Source: Adenophora triphylla var. japonica (lineage: Eukaryota > Streptophyta > Magnoliopsida > Asterales > Campanulaceae). From it: 64,000 nucleotides of DNA. Under the pieces are notes generated by a model, which saw only the letters and a list, made by a program, of their open reading frames with translations, did not search any database and had not been told where the DNA came from. Positions 54,401-64,000 of this stretch are shown piece after piece. Every line of letters starts with the position of its first letter. The first letter of the stretch is position 1. Location of the stretch: contig JAFEMH010005378.1 in the NCBI GenBank assembly GCA_022495995.1, positions 62,001 to 126,000 on the forward strand, written 5' to 3'. A program made the translations under genes and the position numbers.

Positions 54401-54643
54401 TGATCCTTTCGCCGGATTTGATCCTTGATTACTTTGAGTGGCGGCCTCGGCGGGGCTCGGTACTACGATGACGAGGATGTGGCGGGCGAGTTCACGGGGA
54501 TGCCCGACTTCTCTGCGGAGGACCTCGGCGAGGATGATGATGATCTTTGAAGAGTCGGATTAGGGTCCATTTGCTTTCCCTCTTTCCATATCTTCTTTTT
54601 TTTTTTTTTTTTAGCAACGAGACATTTGATGTTCTGTAATAAA
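51454..54643 (+). pseudogene. Antisense unit 1: plant mobile domain (PMD)-like gene
   Basis: Forward strand, opposite to the element. First exon 51486-51731 (MNREREKERKSSIVNQNQQF...) ends at donor GAG|GTAAG. Its intron (to about 52570) is full of 'gtgccgtgttttgtgacggg' repeats. The coding part then shows RWDTTHTFH, GEVTV and FFAITGLSLKGGRYGGRY (52865 on), the PMD signature. Further on: FALLESLIDLDRVCDIAWGE with SLAKLYFSLGQV (53110-53230). Frames must be changed several times. A polyadenylation signal AATAAA is at 54638-54643. PMD proteins are transposon-derived plant proteins of uncertain role. Decay or sequence errors could explain the frame breaks. Confidence 0.6.
52030..52485. repeat. Tandem repeat, about 45-50-bp unit, inside the antisense intron
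   Basis: Eight or more copies of 'gtgtgccgtgttttgtgacg' followed by variable 'ggatatatgtgaaaaatatg' linkers. Confidence 0.9.
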
Positions 54644-54895
54644 ACACTCATATTTGCACGGCAAACGGCATTTTATTTTAAGATGTAATGTCATTTTTGT
54701 GATTCCGGGATTTGTCCTAGAAATGGTTGCTATTATTATTATATTTTGTGCATGCCACGTGGTGAGAGTGCGTTTGTGGGTAGTGTATGTTTGCGGGAAT
54801 GGCTTTGGCCGGTGTTTGGGCGGTTTGGAGCAAGGTTTCTTGAGGAGAGTGGTTGTTATCTTGTTCTTTGAGGAAATGGGTTCTTTTTGCAAGGA
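54644..54895 (+). other. Spacer between antisense units
   Basis: No coding support; serves as the 3' flank of unit 1 and the upstream region of unit 2. Confidence 0.4.
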
Positions 54896-54938
54896 GGTCG
54901 TACGGACATACCTAGCATGCAAAGAGGTCGTACGGACC
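54896..54938. promoter_or_regulatory. Two degenerate copies of the palindrome upstream of antisense unit 2
   Basis: GGTCGTACGGAC (54896-54907) and GGTCGTACGGACC (54926-54938), each one C short of the perfect motif. The second is preceded by 'gcaaagag' and followed 20 bases later by TATA-like gataaat at 54958-54964. Confidence 0.7.
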
Positions 54939-55058
54939 AACCTTGCTTTGGGAAGGAGATAAATGCTTTCCGGTGTCACTGGTTCTTCCTCATTTCCCCA
55001 TTTGCGGCCATTTTCGAGCTTTCTTCCCCATTTTCTCTAGGAACCTCCATTTTTGCCA

Positions 55059-56577
55059 TGGATTCTTCGTACGTCCCTAGAATTTTGCGAGGCTTTCGCG
55101 GGAGAGGCAAGCACACTTCCTTGAGCGGTTGAAAACGTGGATGCGGCGCCGTATGAGGCATCGAGAGACGGGCTTTCGAGGTAAGGTTTCGTCTTTGCTC
55201 GATTTGGTCTTTTAAGGAGTTGGTTCTGATTGGGATTTGTTGCGGGCTGCCGCGAAGTTGCAGGATGTTAGGAGGCATGTGTAGTTTCTCCTATGATGAA
55301 ATGGTGCCCACTTTTGAGGATTTTCGGGCTTTGATTGGAGGGCCGGAGGTGGAGGCCATCTCGCTTCCTTTGATGGGTGGTGCTTTGCGGTGAGCGTGAA
55401 GCTTGCGAGGCTTTCTTCGTACTTCGTTGGAAGAAGTGCAGAGGCATGATCCTTGATTCGGGTCATATCGACATTTACGAGCTGCCGGAGCGGTTCATGG
55501 TTGATGATGAGTGACGTCTCTTGGGATGCATTCGCCTTGTGCGTGATAGCGACGCTCTTCATGGTCGGCTCCCTTGGCATTTGTGATGGGGCTTTGCTAG
55601 ATGTGGTAGGGCACTTTGCGGAGCTGGAGAGGATATTGTCCCGTTGGTCTTTGGGGAGACTCTTCATGGTATCGGCCGTGCGGCGTGGGGATCGTTTCAT
55701 GAGAGGGAAGCCCCGCTTTGCTCACCTTGTGGGCTGCGAGAGAGACTTCGAGGCCATGCCAGAGGCTCAGACGTCGTTTAGTCCGTGGTCATTTGCTCGG
55801 CGACCTCTTGTGTTGGATATGGATCGATCCGCACAGGAGAGATGGATGGCACGGCTTGGTACGCATCGAGATCGGTGGGTTCCGCACTGGAGGATTGAGA
55901 CTAGGAGGATCTTGCGGGAAGGGTCCTACGTTGTCGAGTTCCGGGTTTGTCTTGGTCCTCCTTCTATATTCCGTCGCTTGTTTCCGGCGGTTTGGGATGA
56001 AGCGAGAGCCTTTGTTGGGTGCAGGATGACCTTGCTTTGCGGAGGTAGTTCCTCTTTGTATGGCGGCTTCGGGTGCCTTCTTGTATTTTACGAGGGTATG
56101 GAAGTATTCCGCTTTCCCTCTGTGGTACTCCTTAGACGTCGGGGAGTGTCGTATTGACGACTCGGTACACGGCTTTGGTATGAGCGGCGTGTTGGGCGAT
56201 CCCAAGTGGTCTTGGAAGCGAGGCGTGTAGCGATTAACGGGACCCGGTTGCCGTAGTAGCTATTGCCTTAGGAGTGCGAAGCACAGTCGACCCTTTGGAT
56301 GTGACGGGAGACACTTTGTTTGACTACGAGACTAGAGTTGACCGGCGACGGGGAGAGGTCCTCTTTTGCGGGCTCGCGGGGAGGAGATCGAGCCGAAGCA
56401 CGGGCGAATGAAGCCACGAGAGCTCTTGGATTGTTTGACTCTACGGGGAGGACCCACGATCTCGGGCGAGAGACGCGAGTTGGTTCACGTGGAGCGAAAG
56501 AAGACTCGCCGGGGACGAGGGAAGAAAGGAAAGAATGGCGAGGGACAAGCGCGAGATGGCGCGGAATGACCTCCTAG
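55059..56577 (+). pseudogene. Antisense unit 2: DUF7745-like gene
   Basis: ATG at 55059 (MDSSYVPRILRGFRGRGKHT). The true frame seems to continue in another phase as HFLERLKTWMRRRMRHRETG, then SFSYDEMVPTFEDFRALIGG (55280-55375). Next comes a 234-codon frame at 55453-56157 (DAFALCVIATLFMVGSLGIC and onward) and a charged tail to a possible donor at 56577. The motif order resembles the DUF7745 family often found next to plant retrotransposons; I rely on memory of that family. At least three frame breaks. Function unknown. Confidence 0.5.
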
Positions 56578-57455
56578 GTATCCATTCATTGCATTTGCAA
56601 ACACATTATTAGTTAAATGTATTAAAAATTTGTCTTTTAGCATGTTGTGAACTTGAGAGTAGGCCGTGCTTGAACTCATCAGAAATGTTGTAACCGTTAG
56701 TGATTTGTGATTTACTTTTAAAGCTTTGTCGAGACGCAAGATCTCTTGTTTGCCTTTGTTTTTGTTGTGCACTTTGTCGGCGTCCGTCCTTGGACTTTTA
56801 CATTTGCATTTGCGGGTTGAACGATGCAGGCCATGACGGCAATCCCTTTGCTTAGGCTTTGTGCTTGGGCGAGAGGTTGAATGATCCCTTGACAAGTCGT
56901 TTTGACGGTCTTTTCCGCGGCTTCCTTGCCTCTTGTTGGCGTCGGGCTCTTGACCTCTTTTTGCGGCTTACGCTTGAGCTTCTTTTATTTTTTTGTTTTT
57001 TTTTGTGAGCCCTTGCTCGAGCTCTTTTTTTTTGTGAGCCCTTGCTCGCGCCTCTTTTTTTTTTTTTTTTTTTTTGAAGCGCGTGAGGGCGAAGACAAGC
57101 CCACAGCTTGGAAGCGAGACATGAGTCGGTCGTTTGATCTTTGAGTGACCCTCGGATGTCCTTTGATGTTGCCGCCGTCGTTTGACTTGGTCAAGGTGGC
57201 TGTTGGGGCGTGTTCTTGAAAAGTGCGTAGCTTGATGGAGGTCTTGATTGACATTCAAACTTTTGACTTTTTGTGTATTTTTAGGCCAGGACCAATTAAG
57301 GTTGCCTACGTTCCCCGGACTAGAGGGCTCAGTGCGTAGTTCGACACTACATGGAGTGCGATGATGCACGGTTGTTCTTCTTTAGGCGAAGTATCTGCGA
57401 AGTTTGCTTAGTTATTTGGATTCATGAAGGGATTGCCGTCTAGGTGCAGCCGGCT
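56578..57455. other. Region between antisense unit 2 and integrase
   Basis: May hold the last intron and exon of antisense unit 2 (possible acceptor 'gatgcag' near 56829). Poly-T runs at 56985-57078 give meaningless frames. Confidence 0.4.
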
Positions 57456-58761
57456 TCATGGCGCCTCAGGAGAAGATCTTTTGAACCACGAAAGGGCCGA
57501 TCCATGTGGGTTCCCATTTTCCCGGTGGGTTGGTTCGAGTGGGAGGCTTTTCTTTGAGTACAAGGTCGCCTTCCACGATGTCTCGGGATTTGACTTTCTT
57601 GTCGAAAGCTCTAGCCATCTGCTTTGATAGGCTCGGACGTGTTCCATGGCCTTTAGTCGTCGCTCGTCTAGCGAGCCAATTCGTCGTGTCGGCTTCGGAG
57701 CCATTCAACTTCGTTGATGTCATTTTCCAGCGGCACTCGGAGTGAGGGAATTTCTAGCTCGATGGGAAGGGCCCTTCCATCCCGTATGTCGGGGCAAATG
57801 GGGTTTCTCCGTGGTGCATTCGGCCCGATGTGCGGTAGCCCCAAAGTGCAAGGTGCGGTTTCTCGGGCCAATCTCGTCCTCGGGTGGTCATTTTCGGATG
57901 ATCCGTTCGAGGGTTTTGTTTCTTTGCTTCCACGGCGCCGTTTGTTTGTGGCCGGTAGGGAGAAGATTTGTGGCGTGTGATCTTGAATTCGGCCCGGCGA
58001 TGCATCGAATTCCCCCGAAGTGTGAACCATTGTACGATATGACCTCATTTGGGATGCCGTATCGGCGAGATGATGTTTTCCTTGAGGAAATGCGCGACCT
58101 TCTTGGAGGTGAGTACCTTGTAGGACTTGGCTTCGACCCATTTGGTGAAGTAGTCGATGGCTACTAAGATGAACTCGTGGCCAGATTCTTGCTGGCGGAG
58201 CGATTTTCCCGATGACGTCAATTCCCCAGTGGCGAAGGGCGAGGTGTAGTCATGCGGTAGAGATCGTGAGGAGGTAGATGATTGAGGTTGGAGAAGCCGT
58301 TGGCACTTGTCGCGGCTTCGGACAAAGTGGATGCAATGTCTGCCTCCATGGAGATCCGGTAGTAGCCCATCCACGAGAATGATTTGCATCGGGGCTCTGG
58401 CGTTCGTGTGGGGACCGCAAGCCCCATTGTGGACTTCGTTCATGAACTTGTTTGCTTCTTCTTGGGCGTGCGGCGTAGGAGTGGCCCGTGGTAGCGTTTC
58501 TTGTATAGCATGTCCCCAGGGATGACGAAGTGAGAGGCGAGGCGTTTTAGGGCCATGATGCTCTTGGTTTTGACCCCTTACGTGTGTGGGTCTTCCTTGT
58601 TCATGAAGGTGGTTTCCCGTTCTTGAGGTATTGGAAAATCTGGTTTGTCTTTGGAAATGGCGTCGGACTTGCGTCTCTTTGGCTCTTCGGCAATCTTGCA
58701 AATCGTTGTGATTAAAACCTTCTCGGCGGCTTGGGCCCGGTTTTCTCTCGTTTGACAACAT
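57456..58761 (-). pseudogene. Gypsy integrase of the large Tat-type element
   Basis: Zinc-binding region: EVHNGACGPHTNARA with a later CDKCQ-like pair split over frames. Core: FILVAIDYFTKWVEAKSYKV (first catalytic Asp) and IPNEVISYNGSHFGG, where the second catalytic Asp of the usual ISDNG is Tyr. Then GAVEA with the region of the catalytic Glu, and the C-terminal WLARRATTKGHGTR / RKVKSRDIVEGDLVL region at about 57700-57540. Multiple frameshifts. As it stands it is inactive. Confidence 0.85.
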
Positions 58762-59815
58762 GCTTAAATGTTTGCTTGATGCATTTATTTAATTAATGTG
58801 TTTGCCTTTTGTATAGATGAATTGTTATTAAGCTGTTTTGATTAGTTAATATCATCATTTGTTAAAGATGCAATGAAATGATTTTTAGGAAGGTCGGACC
58901 TTTTATTGAAAGCGTGAAGGCGTACATTGTTGATCAAAGATTCACAATCGTCGGGCGTAAAGCCGTCAAAGACTTCAAAAGATGTGAATACACGAGACAA
59001 CAAGACTCGAAGCTAGACTATAGGCGACGAGGGATTGGACCGAGCTTCATTACTCTCGGATGGGCGTAGCTCTAGAGGGAGTGGTCTTTGGTTCGGGTGG
59101 CCAATCTTCCCTTGGCATGAGTCCGAAAGTAGCTTGCATGCGGTTCGATTTCAAACCGGATTGCGGAGGTTTTTGGTACATTCCTCGATGATGTCCCTCC
59201 ATTAGTGTTTCCACCAGTCCTTGGGGGTTTTTGATGATAGAAGTTCTTGAGGGCTACTTCTAGGAGGGCGAAGCATTCGGCGGTCGGAGTTGATTCTTGC
59301 GATGTTGATCACTTTCATAGAATGCGCCTCTTTATGCAGGATCTTTGCTTGGACGACGTTTACAATGTACGATTCGAGCGGGCATGCTATATCTCCTTCC
59401 ACTGATTAAGCCTTGGAGGAGGTTGCGCCCTGTTCATCAGTCGGACAGGAATGTTGAATTGAACTAAGGCTGTGATGGCTGTCCCAGTAAGATCAGAGTG
59501 TCGGCTAGAGGGTTGTCTTGTGCGGGGATCGGTGATGAGCCGGTTGCAAGAGGGTTTTCGGCGAAGTAAGGGTCTACTCCTTGATCAATCTCCATTAGGG
59601 CATCCGTCTCTTGATCCTCTCTCAAGCATTCTTCACGGTCGCATATGTCGAGTTGTCATCGACCCATGAGTTCTTCGATTTCCGGCTCGTCGCGGCTTAG
59701 AGCGTGGATGTAAGGATCCACTTCGTAGCGGGACGGGGTAGGAGAATCATGCAGGGAAGAGTATTCGGTCATGTCGGGACCTTCTTACAGGTCATAGCTT
59801 GCGACCAAGCACTTG
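58762..59815 (-). other. Deleted pol region: no reverse transcriptase found
   Basis: RT and RNase H should lie here, but the space is only 1 kb. No YxDD motif or other RT block was seen in any reverse frame. The AT-rich patch 58770-58890 may mark the junction. Confidence 0.55.
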
Positions 59816-60400
59816 CCATTACTGCTTGCTTCCGCGGATCACTTCGATCGCTCCATTAGCATTGATGAATTTCACGCATTGGTGAAGAGTGGATGATCTT
59901 GCTTTCATCGATGTATCCGAGGTCGCCCAATAGCGAGAGAAGGTGGGTTTGATTTCCACGACTTGGAACTCTGGAAGCTCCGGTTGTACGTCGAATTGGA
60001 TCCTCAAATTGATGACTCCTACGATTGGTCGTGCGGTGGAGTCGTAGGCTCGGATTACAGAGGTGAAGGCCTTATCGAGAGAACGGTCGATGCGGAGTCG
60101 TTTCGGTGTGCTTAAGCGATGATGTTGGCTGCGGAGCCGTTATCAATCAAGACGTTCGGGAGGAAGAACATCTCTATTTTTATGAGGATGAGGAGGGCTT
60201 CGTTGTGCCGATTCTCACATATTGGCAAGTCATCGTACGTGAAGGCTAAGCGCTTCCCGTGCTACCGTTTGACTCGGTCTCTTACGGAACGTTCGATCCA
60301 TCCATTTGTATGCCTTGGCAGGGCAAAGATCGTAGGGAGACGGTTGCCCTTGGGCGTTCTTGTCGGAATTCCCGGTCACGAGATCTCTTGACTACGGTTT
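59816..60400 (-). pseudogene. Gypsy aspartic protease of the large Tat-type element
   Basis: Reverse-strand frames give DDLPICENRHNEALL, then MFFLPNVLIDNGSAANIIA with the active-site DNG typical of Tat proteases (about 60115-60165), then LRIQFDVQPELPEFQVVEIK and INANGAIEVIRGSKQ. Frame changes occur around 60000-60110. Confidence 0.75.
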
Positions 60401-62304
60401 CACGCTCCCGATCGTAGCGGGACGGCATGCGACGGTCTCGGAAAGTGCGGGGAGTGCTGCTCTCGCTTGGAGTTTCGTCAAAGGCTATTGAGTTTACCAC
60501 TGTCGTTCGGGGAATGGATTTCCGATGGTATTGGGACCACGAGGGCGTTCCAATTTTCCCTCCTCGATGAGCCCACTGGACCACACAGCTTGAGCACGAA
60601 GCAATTGTCGGTGGTGTGGCCGGGGTAGTTGTGGAAGGCGCGGTGCTTGCTCATATCCATGTTGGGTTTGGGAGTCTTTGGTTGGAAATTCTCGAGTGGC
60701 TTGAGAAGATTTCGTTTCACGAGCTTGAATACTTGACCCGAGGGCATTTCGAGGTTATCTAAATCTTTGGAGCGTGGGAAGCGAGGGGATTGTTATTCTT
60801 TGGGGCTGCTTGATCGCGGTTTACTTGAGCTCAGTTACGAATGTAGTGTCTTTGTTCATTTGCTTCCTTTCCCTTGAGTCGGGCGGGAGTTGAAGTTGCC
60901 GGGTTTGTTCGATAGCGGTAAGATGAGGCGGGGGTTGTTGTTGCCTTTTGAAGACTCGAGTCTTTTCAAACTTTGTCCGGCGTTGACCATGGCACGGAGA
61001 TCCGGATAGAAATGGTGGGTGATCAAGGTCCTCAAAGATGGTTTGAGGCGGGAATGGAAGATGTCCATCTGCTCTTCTTTGGAAAGTGGATCCATTATCT
61101 CGCTTAGCTTCCGGTTCCATCTTTTGTAGAACTCGCCCTCTTGGTTCGTCATCCTTTTGTTCGGTGGCTTGCGGGTCATGGCGGTTTGTCTCCCATTCAA
61201 GGTTGGCGCGGTACTTCTCTAGGAAGATTTCAACGATTCGATCCCATGTGGAGCGGTTTTACGCCTTCACGTTGAGGAACCACCTTAATCTTTGTGGATT
61301 TGAGGGAATGCTTTGAAAGTGATGCGCCATCTGTTGAGGGTTGCCCCTTTGGCTCTCATACCCGGGACGTAGGTGTCGATGTGGGTTTTGGGCATTACGT
61401 CCGTCAAACTTTTCCATTTCCGGCATCCTGAACTTTGGAGGAGAGGGACCACTTTGTTCGGATCGGTAGGCGGGAGGGAGTCCTTCCGAGAATTAGCTAG
61501 CTTGCCTTGCATGTCTTTCATTTGTTCGATTAGCCAAGCCATGTGAGGATCGGTATGCGAGGTGGGTTACCGTTTTCGGGGACGGACAGAAGATGGGGGT
61601 GGATTGGGCGATGGGATCGCCATTCGGGAGTCTTGGGGAGGTAGTTGAGTGTATACCCAACCCATACCTGCAGGGTGTTGAAGTTGAGGCGTGATTGCCG
61701 GGTCCTCTAAGGGTTGTGTTTGGGAGCTGGGGAAATGATTCGTTAGCCCCAATTGGCGACTAGCGGGTGGCAAACTTGAGATGTCGGGATATCCGCTCGG
61801 GATGCCTGTCCACTGGTAAGCACGGGGACTTTTGATTGTGGTTGCGAGGCTTTTATAGAGGCAAAGGATTGAATCCTGGGGATACCGAGATGCATTGGGA
61901 TCTGGCGGAGCGAGCACGTATGTGTGCCGTTGGTACGAAGCTTGATGTGCGAGCCGGGAAGCTGGCTCTTGAGGCGGGCATGTCGGCTGCTTGGCCCACG
62001 CCTGAGGAGCTTTGAGCGAAGCTGCTGCGTTCTTTGGGATCTCGTAGCTTGGCGGAGGCGGAACTTGCGATAGCTTTGAGAAAGCCGGGGAGCCGGTATG
62101 TCTTCGTCCTCTATGAGAACAAAGGTTCCGTCGGGTTGGGAAGCTACGCTGTTCCTCGAAGACGCAAGGTATCTACAATCCAGGCTTGCTGTTCTTCTTG
62201 GCGCTTCTTGATGGTTTCGAAGGCTCGCAGCACCTCCTCCATTGTCTGGAGGTTCCTTAGTGGCGGGGTTCCGTTTCCCTCACTGTTATCTGTTGATCCC
62301 GTCA
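60401..62304 (-). pseudogene. Gypsy gag of the large Tat-type element
   Basis: Likely start at 62302-62304 (MTGSTDNSEGNGTPPLRNLQ), followed by a coiled-coil-like EEVLRAFETIKKRQEEQQAW and a Pro-rich part (61567-61917). Then the core MAWLIEQMKDMQGKLANSRK, KTHIDTYVPGMRAKGA, EGEFYKRWNRKLSEIMDPLS, and a knuckle-like region AFHNYPGHTTDNC (60478-60747). Broken into at least five frames, in the same order as the forward element's gag at 10506-12727. Confidence 0.78.
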
Positions 62305-63612
62305 TGGGGGAGTAGCGGACGGTGCGAGACCGATTGAAGCTGGAAGGGCTATCGGACCTTGGGACCTCGATGCGAAAAGGCGGCTTCTAGGTATTCTCAA
62401 CCACTCTCGGTTGTTGGAGGGGTGATGGGCAAGGTTTAGACACGGGAATGGCCTAACGGGATAAAAGGGGGAAAGCTCACGTGGCATGCGGTTTAGTTTC
62501 TTTTATTTTCGATTTTTTTGTTGTTTTAATTTACTTAAAACATGTTTTCTCGAGAATCCTAGGTAGGTTGGAAAAGATTGCTCTTCTTTTTCGCAACTAT
62601 GCTAGATCCTGGGTCGGTGGAGACCATACGTGCGGCTATAAGCCCCTCGTTTTGCACACTGTATTTCGACATCCCGGGGTGGACGGCCCAGGCGAGGTCC
62701 TATAGTGCAAGCGGTTTCCACCGGCCTAAAGAAAAATCGAACCTAAGGACCAGGAGCCTGTCATGTTCGTTTTGATGCGTTAGCCACGTGAATAGTGAAC
62801 CGAGCCGGCCACTAAGTCAAGATCGGGTCAAGAGTTCGGCATGACCTCTCTTTACCTTGCTTGCGCAAGGGATGCTGTGACGTTAGGCGTTGGCTGGTCA
62901 TATTGTCATGGGCGACGTATCAAAGGCGTGATGACATGGTGTCATGCGAGCATGGATGTATATCCGGGACGGAACATCGTGCAGGTGTAGCCGGAAATCA
63001 AGATCGGGTCAAGATTTTAGCATGACCTTTCATCGCTTTGCTTGCGCAAGGGATCTTGAGTTAGAGCCTTGACTCGAAAAATGGCCGGCATGGTATATGT
63101 ATCAGGCTGTATGACACGGGCTGGTAAAAACCAAGCAGAGTCTGGACGAGTGTGACTCAAGACTCAAACGTGCGGGGTTGACGCTTGGCTAGGATGGGAT
63201 GTTTGGAATGATCCCGTGCGCGTCCAAGAGGCCTAGGAAGACCAAACGGGCAGCGAGACCACTCCGGGTTGAGGGTTGTAGTGTGCGGTGTATCCGAGGC
63301 GACGGTGCGCGTAGCGTGCGGTGTAGGCAGCGGTGTAGTAGAGTGCGGTGTAACCGAGCGGCGGTGTGATTAGAGTGCGGTCTCTAAAATTCTTTTTCTG
63401 AGTAAAACAGAAGTTTTTGAAGAATTTTAAATGTATGCACAGATGTATATTGATGCATTTTTTTGTATTTTTATTATTTTTTTTTGTAAAATAAAAACGA
63501 AGCACGTGCACACACACACAACAGTTAAAGAAAGGGGTAAAAATGAAAGTTTGACCCTCATCATCGTTTTAAAAATCTTTTGTTTTGTTTAAAAAGATTA
63601 TAAAACAAAAAT
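62305..63612 (-). other. Leader region of the large Tat-type element
   Basis: Non-coding leader. 62600-62730 is similar to the reverse complement of 10100-10250. Contains repeated 'gtgcggtgta' units at 63290-63380 and a poly-T/A stretch at 63460-63500. Confidence 0.55.
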
Positions 63613-63630
63613 TCCCCAGCGGAGTCGCCA
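63613..63630 (-). other. Primer-binding site for tRNA-Arg
   Basis: TGGCGACTCCGCTGGGGA on the reverse strand, two bases inside the LTR. Identical over 18 bases to the site at 9043. Confidence 0.87.
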
Positions 63631-63632
63631 AC

Positions 63633-64000
63633 TGAAATTACCCGGATCCGAATAGGCTTCGCAGCCCCGGCATCTGGCATCTTTCGCGTTGGCGGCGGTG
63701 TCTCGCCGTTTTGTTTTCGCATTTTGTAGAGTCGCCACGCCGTTTTTATTAAGCCCAAAACATTGAAAAAGGGCATCAGTTTAAAGACAATTTTAAACTG
63801 TTTTTGTGTGATGAGATTTTGAGTTCGGAGGTCAGATGACTCCTCGGGAAGAGAATATTAGAATATTAGAGCTCACCCGAGTCGCCTCGTAAAACGAGTC
63901 TTTCGGATACCCCTAATATCCTTTAAATGTTGTGTGTGTGTGTGTGTGCTTTTTTAAAAATGCATGCTGTATCGGATGTCTACATTGTATGCTATGTATG
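63633..64000 (-). repeat. 5' LTR of the large Tat-type element, cut by the window end
   Basis: Matches 48008 onwards with only small differences (a C-run length, one A/G, a TTG difference). The remaining ~1 kb lies outside the window. Confidence 0.92.

Larger units (their letters stand above)
48008..64000 (-). mobile_element. Large Tat/Ogre-type gypsy element with antisense genes, truncated by the window
   Basis: Read right to left: 5' LTR (63633 to beyond 64000), tRNA-Arg primer site, gag, protease, integrase, a reverse-orientation (forward-strand) gene pair, tandem repeats, 3' LTR (48008-49405). The 365 bp of LTR visible on both sides are almost identical (three small differences), so it is young. 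No RT or RNase H motif found between protease and integrase. Shares primer site, leader and pre-LTR motifs with the gag-only element at 7338-19722. Extra antisense ORFs between pol and the 3' LTR are a known trait of some Tat elements. Confidence 0.88.

Noticed and set aside
57668..58167. Forward ORFs opposite the integrase (e.g. 57742-58167)
   Set aside because: Antisense shadows of the integrase; the reverse strand carries the conserved motifs.

Overview
The window is plant nuclear DNA, almost certainly from a eudicot. The evidence is one intron-rich nuclear gene for a plastid signal recognition particle GTPase, surrounded by nested Ty1/copia and Ty3/gypsy LTR retrotransposons, Stowaway-like MITEs and Helitrons. 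The primer-binding sites fit plant tRNA-iMet, tRNA-Asp and tRNA-Arg. I cannot name the species.

Layout, left to right. (1) 1-7337: AT-rich spacer with a Helitron 3' end, a lone copia LTR with its primer-binding site (2334-2808), a decayed reverse-strand copia element (about 3663-7013) and a copia gag fragment. (2) 7338-19722: a 12.4-kb forward-strand gypsy element of Tat/Ogre type. It has 1.7-kb LTRs, a 5-bp target duplication (GTATT) and a tRNA-Arg primer site. It carries only a broken gag, followed by about 5 kb of non-coding sequence and several tandem arrays, and it splits the copia gag fragment in two. (3) 20522-20659: a small gene for a 45-residue one-helix membrane peptide. (4) 21231-46575, reverse strand: a chloroplast SRP54-type gene. 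I assembled 15 exons by splice sites and phase; together they encode 567 residues without a break. Two introns are inflated by LTR elements: a forward copia element at 22477-27911 in intron 12, and a reverse copia element at 38209-46148 in intron 2. The second is itself split by a 3.8-kb non-autonomous gypsy element (42013-45842). The other introns hold at least eight MITEs, a short Helitron and a hAT-like MITE. (5) 46576-48007: the gene's promoter side, an AAT microsatellite and part of another LTR. (6) 48008 to beyond 64000: a second, larger Tat/Ogre-type element on the reverse strand. It has gag, protease and integrase remnants but no visible reverse transcriptase. On the opposite strand, between integrase and the 3' LTR, it carries two gene-like units, one resembling the plant mobile domain (PMD) and one resembling the DUF7745 family.

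Functionally, only the SRP54 gene and perhaps the small peptide gene look like working host genes. The rest is selfish DNA. The points most worth follow-up are: the antisense gene pair in the second Tat element, with a perfect 14-bp palindrome repeated upstream of both the LTR promoter and the antisense units; the non-canonical tail of the SRP54 protein; the gag-only 12.4-kb element; and a cluster of LTR differences at CAG/CTG trinucleotides, which may be a consensus artefact that also explains many frameshifts here.
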